DNA of 12,775 bases from Planctomycetaceae bacterium (lineage in GTDB: Bacteria > Planctomycetota > Planctomycetia > Planctomycetales > Planctomycetaceae). Each line of letters opens with the position of its first letter. The stretch's first letter is position 1. The stretch lies in NCBI GenBank assembly GCA_015487825.1, contig WFOZ01000317.1:1-12775 (forward strand). The letters are read 5' to 3'. Under the pieces are notes generated by a model. That model was not told the origin of the DNA. It did not search any database and saw only the letters and a list, made by a program, of their open reading frames with translations. Both the position numbers and the translations under genes were made by a program. Below are positions 1-6,322 of this stretch, in pieces.

Positions 1-1037
1 ATGTTGGAGCCGCAGCAGAGCAAGTCCAGCAGAATCAACCCCGCCGAAGCCGTTTTACTTTCGAGCAGTTCTCCAAACGCCATGACACGAACCAGGACGG
101 CAAAATAGAGAAAGACGAATTCAAGGGTGCCCCGCAGTTCTTCCGCCGGCTCGACCAGAACGGTGACGGCACAATCACCGGCGAGGAGTTTCAGAAGGGA
201 GCCCAGAGAAATGGTCGCCAACAGCCTCGGGGCGGAAGAAAGATTCCCGATGGCGTCAAGGTTATCAAAGACCTGGAGTACGCCAGTGTCGCTGGAGAGT
301 CGTTGCGGCTCGATTTGTACCTGCCGGAAAAGCCTGGGGCCAAGTTGCCACTTCTTGTCTGGATTCATGGCGGAGGTTGGACCAAGGGAAGCAAAGCTGG
401 GATCAACCCCATGTTCATTCATCTGGCAGCGGAAGGCTACGCCACAGCCAGCATTGACTATCGGCTCGATGGATTGACCTCGCATCCCAAACAAATCCAC
501 GACTGCAAGGGGGCCATACGATGGTTGCGTGCCAATGCGGACAAGTACCGCTACGATGTAACACGTATCGGCGTGGGTGGCGGCTCCGCAGGTGGGCACC
601 TGGTGTTATTGCTCGGCTTGAGCAGCGGCATCGAGGAACTCGAAGGCGATGTCGGAGGGAATCGTGATCAGTCGTCGCAAGTTCATGCCGTTGTCGACTT
701 GTACGGTCCCAGTGCCCTCGGACGATTTGCGGAACAGAGCAAACGGTTCAGCCATAACAAAACGCCGGAACTGCTCAAGTCAGCAAGTCCCATCACCTAT
801 CTCTCGAAGGACGACCCGCCCCTGTTGATCTTTCATGGCGACAAGGATCAGGTGGTACCCCCTGACCAAAGTAAGCAGATGCACAAGCAATATCAAGATG
901 CGGGCCTGGAATCGTCGCTCCATGTTATCGAAGGTGCTGGACACGGCGGTCCTCAATTCAGCGACTCCACCCGCTACACACTGGTCAAAAAGTTTCTCGA
1001 CCGGCACATCAAGCAAATCGCCCCTGAGGGCGGCTAG
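1..1037 (+). CDS. EF-hand/alpha-beta hydrolase (BD-FAE-like esterase) fusion, 5'-truncated by window
   Basis: Reading frame opens at position 3 (start lies upstream of the window) and stops at TAG 1035-1037, giving 344 visible residues. Residues 28-39 (DTNQDGKIEKDE) and 51-62 (DQNGDGTITGEE) are two canonical EF-hand calcium loops. A Gln/Arg/Gly linker follows, then an alpha/beta-hydrolase from about residue 85. The esterase shows an oxyanion-hole HGGGW (about 122-126), a nucleophile elbow GGSAGG with Ser195, an acid in HGDKDQVVP (Asp282) and a catalytic His in GAGHGG (His314). This is the feruloyl-esterase/BD-FAE or hormone-sensitive-lipase-like group, which usually cleaves ester bonds of polysaccharides or small acyl esters. 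EF-hand plus secreted esterase is a frequent planctomycete architecture; a signal peptide is expected in the missing N-terminus but cannot be seen. The substrate is not deducible. A TTG at 303 could be mistaken for a start, but it would delete the EF-hands and part of the first beta strand. Confidence 0.9.
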   Translation, partial: VGAAAEQVQQNQPRRSRFTFEQFSKRHDTNQDGKIEKDEFKGAPQFFRRLDQNGDGTITGEEFQKGAQRNGRQQPRGGRKIPDGVKVIKDLEYASVAGESLRLDLYLPEKPGAKLPLLVWIHGGGWTKGSKAGINPMFIHLAAEGYATASIDYRLDGLTSHPKQIHDCKGAIRWLRANADKYRYDVTRIGVGGGSAGGHLVLLLGLSSGIEELEGDVGGNRDQSSQVHAVVDLYGPSALGRFAEQSKRFSHNKTPELLKSASPITYLSKDDPPLLIFHGDKDQVVPPDQSKQMHKQYQDAGLESSLHVIEGAGHGGPQFSDSTRYTLVKKFLDRHIKQIAPEGG

Positions 1038-1135
1038 ATTCTGCCAAAAAATGCAGCATAAGATGAGTTCAAAGAATGATTCGGCAATATGTAAGCTGGC
1101 TTTCCAATGCCAGGGACTGGAAAACGTAGCCGATT

Positions 1136-1157
1136 CGACGGTTTTGGAAAACCGTCG
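1136..1157. terminator. perfect 10-bp inverted repeat between convergent genes, possible bidirectional terminator
   Basis: CGACGGTTTT-GG-AAAACCGTCG is a perfect palindrome lying about 100 bp after the esterase stop and about 55 bp after the stop of the minus-strand Clp-RF2 gene. Another inverted repeat lies just upstream (TTTCCA 1101-1106 / TGGAAA 1118-1123). No long T-run follows on either strand, so a classical intrinsic terminator is not proven. The convergent location is what favours a terminator role; a protein-binding palindrome is the alternative. Confidence 0.4.
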
Positions 1158-1210
1158 TACAGTGAGCACTGAGGTTATAAACGTTTGCTTGTTGAAGTAG
1201 GGTTGGAACC

Positions 1211-4200
1211 TTACGCAGGTTGATCTACTTTCGATAATGGGTCCGGGATGACCAGAAATTTATCGAGATGACCTTGAAAGACGTGATCAACACGCCCGGA
1301 ACGCTGGCCTGTTCGGTGATCTTTGATGATGCCTGATGGACCGAGTTCGTAGGTACGGATGATTTTTGTATGATCCTGACGTGGCGGCTCTTTACAGGCG
1401 AAAACTCGTGCTTTGAGTAGTGGCAACAATCGATTTTGAATAGTAGCCTGCTCGCCATCGGTGTGAACACGGATTGAAACAAATGTCGGGTTGTGCATCA
1501 TGCGGACATCCCAGTTAAGTTTTGGGATCAAGCGTCCCTTTTCCGAACTGAGCGGTTGGATGTCGATAACAACATCGTCTGCAACAATATCCTGCTGATC
1601 CCACTGATCGGTAATGACATCAACTTCCAGTAGTTCGCGGTCTTTACCATGAGATTCTGTCTGGGAATGTCGGCGTTTCATTTCGTGCATTCCCGTTTCC
1701 TGATGCAGCAGTAGTGAGGCACCAATCCCGCTGATCTTCAATACCAGGCTGTCTTCATCAGGATTTTCAAACTTCTGATCGGCAATCACTTCGAAAGCAA
1801 GATGATATCGATCTGCCAGTTTTTGATACATCTGGGCAAGCGTTCGCACCGCATTAACAGATTCACCTCGCTGGCTCAATAATTTGATCGAAACAAAAAC
1901 GTCATTTCGAATCGTCTCCGTTTCGTTGTTGGCAAGATGCTCGAGGATTTTCGTGCGTAAGTTCAGATGAGTGATTTCTTCTTTGCTGACTTCTTCATCG
2001 GTTAAATTACTCACTTTCTCCTGAAGCCATTCCAGCTGCTTCAGGGTGGCTTCAATTTGACGAATTTCTTCAGAGACCTGCTCTGCTTCTTCGCGGTTAT
2101 CCCAAAAACCGGGGTTGGAAGTTCGCCGAAGCAGCATCGATTTTCTCGCAGAAAGGTGCGTATTACTTTCCACTAACGCAGCGATGCGATCTTCAATTTC
2201 CTGCAGCGCAATCGCTTCTTCAGATTGTGGAGCATCGGGTTGCTGAATTGTTTCGGGAGGTTTGGTGATTTCGATCGCTAGTTGTCTTTGGCGGGCAGAG
2301 ATGTTGATAACAGACTCTGCCGGGATTTTTCCACTGGCTAATTTACGTGCCACAGGCAACAAAACGAGTCGTTCAATGACACGCTTTAAAGGGCGCGCCC
2401 CAAAAGCCCTGGAATATCCTTCTCGAACCAATAACGGAAAAACAGCCTGGTCAAGATTGACGGCCAGCTTTCGACCGATGATCCCGGGCCGTTTAAGGAC
2501 GCGATCGACTTCAAGACGTGCAATTTTCTCTGCCGTGTTTTCTGTCAGAGGGCGGAACAGCACGATGCGATCAATTCGATTCAGAAATTCGGGACGGAAA
2601 GTATGCCCCAGTTCACTGTGGATATGTGTTTCCAGGTCGTTGTCGGCAGTCACCGAGTTCGCGGGCTGTCCGAAGCCAACCGAAGATACTTTGGAAATCT
2701 TCGCGCCAACATTCGATGTCATAATGATAATCGACCTGCGAAAATCGGCTGTTCTGCCCTGCCCGTCTGTAAGACGGCCGGCATCGAAAATTTGCAGGCA
2801 CAAATCGAAGACATTGATATGAGCTTTCTCAATTTCATCCAGTAGAATTATTGAAAATGGTTGTTTGCGCACAATCGAAGTGAGCATCCCCGGTCGGCCG
2901 GTTGAACCGTTGAGGCGTTCGAACGAATCGTAAGAGGCGAATTCACTCATATCCAAACGAGAAAGGCGGTTCACATCGCCAAAGCAATATTCAGCCAACG
3001 CTTTAGCCAATTCGGTTTTGCCCACACCGGTTGGCCCAACAAACAATGTCACACCGAACGGTTTATTGGGGTCGGTCAAACGTGCTTTAATCAATGTCAC
3101 CAGATCGATTGCCGCGTTGACAGCTTCGGGCTGTCCAATTACTTTCGATTCAAAGAAACCACGAATTTCCTTCAAATCCAAAGAGACTTTATCATCGAGT
3201 AAGTTGGTGGAGACTCCGGTTGCATTTCCAATTGCCTGTAAAATTTCGCGGTCGCTGGGCAGTTTGGACAGATCGGTATGGTGCTGCAATACCTGCCGAA
3301 GCAGTCCAACTGTTTTGCCGGGATTGACGGTATCTGCCTGGGAAAAATCTGAAAGTTCAGCCAGGCGGTCTACAAAAGTATCCGTCGGCTCCAAGCCATT
3401 CTCTTCTAAAACGCTGAAGAGGATTTCCCGTGTTACTTCTTCACCGGCCGGCTGGAGGGTTAGCGGGGCAAGCAGTCGTTTGAAAGTTGGGTTTGATACG
3501 AAATCTTCCTGCAATTGTCGTTCTGTAGTTTCGCCCAGAATCCGGATTTCCCCCCGTTCCAGATAGGGAGCTAATGCCGAGGCAACATTGTTGTCGGAAG
3601 AGGACGATCTCCCCACGGTATTCAGTTCATGGATGGCAGGAACATAAAGGATGACACGCTTGGGAGCTGAACTGGCTTTGAGCAGGTTCGTTAAACGGGT
3701 TTCCCATTCTCCCAGGTATCTGGTTTCGTGCAGGAAGCCGGAAGGAGGCACCTGAACCAGGCACCAGGGAGGATCAGCTTGAGCAAGTTGATGAGCCAAT
3801 TCGTTGACGATTGCAGTCTTGCCTGAGCCCGATTCTCCCAGCAGTACCACCGATTGTGGCGGTTCTCCGGTAAGCATTTCAAACAGTGTTGAAACCGGTT
3901 CCTCAGAATTCCATGCGTGCGGGACGCTTTTCAGGTTATCTTCGGTTGTGATAACGGTGCCAAATCCTTGTAGAACAGTTTCGTCATATTCCGTTTCCGT
4001 GCACATTGTTACCCAGGCTTTAAGATGCTTAACCGCGGGAGAATCGGGCAACATCGTAAGTGCCTTATTAAGTACCGATATTTTCGGTAGTTCAATTTCT
4101 TTGGGCCAGCTTTTATGCACTTCAAAATAACTGTTCAGCTTTTTTGCAACTTCAAAACGCACATCAGAATCGTCATCTCCTCCAAGTACATCAAAATAAA

Positions 4201-4687
4201 GTCGGTGAAGATTGAAGTCTTCGAGCTTGTTCAGAATACGAGCCGCTTCGAGACGCACTTCCCAAGAGGCATCTTCACGCAGGCAGCATTGAATTACCTG
4301 ATGTGAAGAATCTGTATTACTCACCGCGATGAGGGCATTTTGGCGAACGTACTGGGCGGGATCATCCCGGAGCAGGTCGAGCAGTAAATCGAGATGTGGC
4401 TCTGCGTTCTTCAGGCTCTTCAAAGACAATGCCAGTTGATGGCGAACGGAAGCATCTTCATGTTCGCAGAATTTGCAAAGGCGTTTGGCGAGAATATCGC
4501 TTGCAGAATCTATCAATAATAGCTCGATCGCGATGCGAAGCAGGATGATATCTTCAGACTCAAGCAGTTCTTCTATCTGCTCTACGGAAAGTTCCTCTTT
4601 AATCAAATTAGCTAGCGAGCGGAATTCGTTGATTCCACCCTCTCGGCACGATTGAAGGGCTTCGGAAATCGACTGACTCAAATCCAT
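1211..4687 (-). CDS. HEAT-repeat / Clp-type double AAA+ ATPase fused to a degenerate RF2-like release factor
   Basis: 1158 aa, probably cytosolic. Residues ~45-190 form HEAT-like helical repeats. D1 has Walker A GESGSGKT (284-291) and a pore loop RYLGEWE (323-329), but its Walker B is LYVPAIHEL (347-355), where Clp proteins have an Asp-Glu pair; D1 hydrolysis is probably lost. There is no ClpB-type middle domain. D2 has Walker A GPTGVGKT (551-558), Walker B ILLDEIEKAH (614-623), the Arg finger in FRPEFLNRID (697-706) and sensor 2 GARPLKR (763-769), so it looks active. Its pore loop is short (591-602) and lacks the usual GYVG. VGF (670-672) sits where ClpP-binding loops occur. Residues ~826-1155 align along their length with RF2: GFWDN at 860-864, and IRTY..KDHRTG (1110-1127) matching IRNY..KDTRSG of the neighbouring prfB product. 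GGQ and SPF are absent. It is the last gene of the minus-strand run. Ribosome-linked unfolding or remodelling is inference; the domain calls are by eye. Confidence 0.9.
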   Translation of the reverse strand: MDLSQSISEALQSCREGGINEFRSLANLIKEELSVEQIEELLESEDIILLRIAIELLLIDSASDILAKRLCKFCEHEDASVRHQLALSLKSLKNAEPHLDLLLDLLRDDPAQYVRQNALIAVSNTDSSHQVIQCCLREDASWEVRLEAARILNKLEDFNLHRLYFDVLGGDDDSDVRFEVAKKLNSYFEVHKSWPKEIELPKISVLNKALTMLPDSPAVKHLKAWVTMCTETEYDETVLQGFGTVITTEDNLKSVPHAWNSEEPVSTLFEMLTGEPPQSVVLLGESGSGKTAIVNELAHQLAQADPPWCLVQVPPSGFLHETRYLGEWETRLTNLLKASSAPKRVILYVPAIHELNTVGRSSSSDNNVASALAPYLERGEIRILGETTERQLQEDFVSNPTFKRLLAPLTLQPAGEEVTREILFSVLEENGLEPTDTFVDRLAELSDFSQADTVNPGKTVGLLRQVLQHHTDLSKLPSDREILQAIGNATGVSTNLLDDKVSLDLKEIRGFFESKVIGQPEAVNAAIDLVTLIKARLTDPNKPFGVTLFVGPTGVGKTELAKALAEYCFGDVNRLSRLDMSEFASYDSFERLNGSTGRPGMLTSIVRKQPFSIILLDEIEKAHINVFDLCLQIFDAGRLTDGQGRTADFRRSIIIMTSNVGAKISKVSSVGFGQPANSVTADNDLETHIHSELGHTFRPEFLNRIDRIVLFRPLTENTAEKIARLEVDRVLKRPGIIGRKLAVNLDQAVFPLLVREGYSRAFGARPLKRVIERLVLLPVARKLASGKIPAESVINISARQRQLAIEITKPPETIQQPDAPQSEEAIALQEIEDRIAALVESNTHLSARKSMLLRRTSNPGFWDNREEAEQVSEEIRQIEATLKQLEWLQEKVSNLTDEEVSKEEITHLNLRTKILEHLANNETETIRNDVFVSIKLLSQRGESVNAVRTLAQMYQKLADRYHLAFEVIADQKFENPDEDSLVLKISGIGASLLLHQETGMHEMKRRHSQTESHGKDRELLEVDVITDQWDQQDIVADDVVIDIQPLSSEKGRLIPKLNWDVRMMHNPTFVSIRVHTDGEQATIQNRLLPLLKARVFACKEPPRQDHTKIIRTYELGPSGIIKDHRTGQRSGRVDHVFQGHLDKFLVIPDPLSKVDQPA

Positions 4688-4702
4688 TTTGAACGCTTTC
4701 TG

Positions 4703-4708
4703 ATTATA
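4703..4708 (-). promoter_or_regulatory. candidate -10 box upstream of the Clp-RF2 gene
   Basis: The minus strand reads TATAAT 15 bp upstream of the ATG at 4687, in an AT-rich stretch. No convincing -35 hexamer is found 16-18 bp further upstream, and the implied leader would be under 10 nt, so this is only a weak candidate. No clear Shine-Dalgarno precedes this ATG. If real, it would let the fusion gene be transcribed separately from the lipoprotein genes. Confidence 0.25.
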
Positions 4709-4860
4709 AAATAATCGTTGAAATTATGCGTAAACACACCGACACGAAATAGAGCTCACGTAAAGTCGCAATGGCCACAAGGGAAACGGTCAGTTCACCT
4801 CGTCAATAGTGTGGCTTTGCGCGAATTCTGTCACGCTTTTTGGAGTCATTCAGCTAGAAT

Positions 4861-4874
4861 CCATGGTTACATGG
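4861..4874. repeat. short hairpin after the CPFC lipoprotein gene
   Basis: CCATG-GTTA-CATGG forms a 5-bp stem with a 4-nt loop, 11 bp beyond the TAA of the lipoprotein gene at 4885-4887 on the minus strand. It lacks a U-tract, so terminator function is doubtful. The 197-bp gap between this gene and the Clp-RF2 gene (4688-4884) holds nothing else I can support besides the candidate -10 box. Confidence 0.25.
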
Positions 4875-4884
4875 GAGGGGCTTT

Positions 4885-5427
4885 TTACTGCTGGGGATGG
4901 ATATAAACGCCAGAAGTTTTTACGTTCAAAATACCAGAATCATCGATTTCGCCTTTACCCTTGACAGTCACGAAATCTCCTTCTTTGAGGTCAAACAATG
5001 TTTTCGCATCGATTGGGATAACATTCGCGTTTTTATCGATACATTGAATTACCGCAACGGTTTCTTTCCACTTTCGTTTACAAAACGGGCAGGAATCAGG
5101 GTCGTGCCCGGGGCCGCCGTGGTTTGCTTCTTCCTGACCTGCTTCGGTAATCCAGAAAGTGGCGAAACCATCTACCCACCACTGGTTCAAATCGCGAACA
5201 CCGACTTTGCCGGAAATAATGAATTCTTCATCTTTATCTGAAGCTTCTCTGGCGAGCTTTATTGATTCTGCTTTCCCGGGAGAGTCTGACAACTGTGACA
5301 GCTTCCGTGCAGACAGGATTTTCGGATCTGTACCTTCCGTACAGCCGGAAAGGAAAATCAGACACAGCACCGTTGCTGAAAAAAAACAAGTAACCAAGTG
5401 ACGTGACATTATATAGTGCTGGATCAT
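4885..5427 (-). CDS. small lipoprotein with CxxC motif and OB-like C-terminal half
   Basis: 180 aa from ATG 5427, or 174 aa from ATG 5409 (MSRHL...), which gives a cleaner signal peptide; the upstream ATG overlaps the preceding gene's stop as ATGA, typical of translational coupling, so I keep it. A hydrophobic segment (~11-27) ends in a lipobox LSGC with Cys29, predicting an exported, lipid-anchored protein. The mature part has a helical stretch (~38-65), then a beta-rich region (~68-176) ending in VTVKGKGEIDDSGILNV, which resembles an OB-fold barrel. An insertion holds GGPGHDPDSCPFC: Cys113, Cys116, His103 and His108 could form a metal site. I do not recognise a named family. Its pairing with the His-rich lipoprotein just upstream suggests a joint envelope role, possibly metal handling; this is inference. 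Confidence 0.85.
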   Translation of the reverse strand: MIQHYIMSRHLVTCFFSATVLCLIFLSGCTEGTDPKILSARKLSQLSDSPGKAESIKLAREASDKDEEFIISGKVGVRDLNQWWVDGFATFWITEAGQEEANHGGPGHDPDSCPFCKRKWKETVAVIQCIDKNANVIPIDAKTLFDLKEGDFVTVKGKGEIDDSGILNVKTSGVYIHPQQ

Positions 5428-6017
5428 TTATCTTTTGAAGTTTCTTCTGGTGTGAGTTTCGGATCTGCCTTTGGTTTCTCTTTGGGAAGTTCCTTGGCTG
5501 TCTCTTCTGATTTTGGAACTTCCTTTTTTACGGCACTTTGTAATACGACTAGCGCAGCGTCCAGCTCTTTGGCAAGGTCTTCGTACCTGACTTCTTTTTC
5601 GCCGTGAAACATGCCATCGATTTTGGTATAGCCATCGAACAATTCTTCTTTTGCTTTTTTGACCGCAGTCGACTGTTCGGTACTGAGGGAGGCTTTTTCG
5701 GCCAAACCTGCAATATCTTCCAGCAGGTGTCCGACATGATGCAACGGATCGTGAGCAGCGTCTTTATCTTTTTTCGTAAACGCATCTCGAATTGCAGCAT
5801 GCAGACTCTCAAGTTCCGCGACAGCTTCTGCATAAGTTTCCGGATGATCCTCAACGCCATGTTTGCCGTGATCGTGGCCATGATGGTCATGGTCTGCATG
5901 AGAGTCTGCCCCGGATGCTTTTTCCTCTGTCGCAGGTGGCTTCGGTTTACAACCTGTCATTGCAAATGGGACAACAGCCAAGATAAAGACAAAACATGAT
6001 ATCAGTAAATATTTCAT
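5424..6017 (-). CDS. His-rich lipoprotein with helical domain
   Basis: 197 aa. The signal peptide (1-22) ends with lipobox MTGC and Cys23, so it should be a membrane-anchored periplasmic or surface lipoprotein. Residues 38-58 are packed with His and Asp (HADHDHHGHDHGKHG within this stretch), a composition typical of zinc, nickel or copper binding tracts. Residues ~60-163 are predicted helical and amphipathic, carrying further His residues (His73, His89, His93, His94, His97, His138), which recalls small four-helix bundles of the cytochrome-b562/c' shape. There is no CxxCH, so c-type haem is not expected. The tail (165-197) is a low-complexity Lys/Glu/Pro stretch. The gene ends ATGA into the next lipoprotein, indicating co-translation. 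No named family is recognised; metal binding is inferred from composition only. Confidence 0.85.
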   Translation of the reverse strand: MKYLLISCFVFILAVVPFAMTGCKPKPPATEEKASGADSHADHDHHGHDHGKHGVEDHPETYAEAVAELESLHAAIRDAFTKKDKDAAHDPLHHVGHLLEDIAGLAEKASLSTEQSTAVKKAKEELFDGYTKIDGMFHGEKEVRYEDLAKELDAALVVLQSAVKKEVPKSEETAKELPKEKPKADPKLTPEETSKDK

Positions 6018-6322
6018 GATTCAGGAATTCCAGCAATAAGCAGGGGATACGGTGGTAAGAAACAGTTCCGGTAAGTCCACGTAGATAAATCGAGGTGAGA
6101 GTTCGCCGCCCGTGCTGCTATCTTAAATAAGAAAACGTGGCAATCAATGGGAAGATTAAGAAAATACAGAAATGGGCAGCAAGAAGTAACGCAGTGCTTT
6201 TTCAGACCTCAACCTGGGAGTTGAAATTTTGTGGTCAGTGTTCCGCTGACGCCCGATCCCGTTGTACCGATTCAAAAACTAGAAACGCAGTGTCAGACCT
6301 TCCAGCCTGGCCTGCGATTTTA
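6018..6322. other. 305-bp intergenic region, no gene found
   Basis: This lies between the stop of the DUF1080 lipoprotein gene and the start of the His-rich lipoprotein gene, both on the minus strand. Short open frames here (for example 6137-6331 +) have no recognisable features and overlap the DUF1080 gene end. I see no strong hairpin or riboswitch-like structure. A promoter for the two small lipoproteins may lie here: the minus strand around 6119-6130 is AT-rich (TTATTTAAGATA), but no convincing -35/-10 pair was found. Confidence 0.6.

Noticed and set aside
780..1200. Open frames at 780-1169 (-) and 835-1200 (+) around the esterase 3' end
   Set aside because: Both mostly overlap the well-supported esterase in other frames and show no protein-like features.
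2262..3566. Long plus-strand frames opposite the Clp-RF2 gene (for example 2262-2822, 3018-3566)
   Set aside because: Ser/Arg-rich translations typical of antisense shadows of a real gene; no domains seen.
1211..4687. ClpB disaggregase as the identity of the 1158-aa protein
   Set aside because: It lacks the ClpB N-domain and coiled-coil middle domain, has a VGF loop, and has HEAT and RF2-like parts that ClpB does not have.
5424..6017. c-type cytochrome (c' or b562-like) for the His-rich lipoprotein
   Set aside because: There is no CxxCH, and the His-rich tract is outside the helical part; the helix-bundle resemblance alone is not enough.
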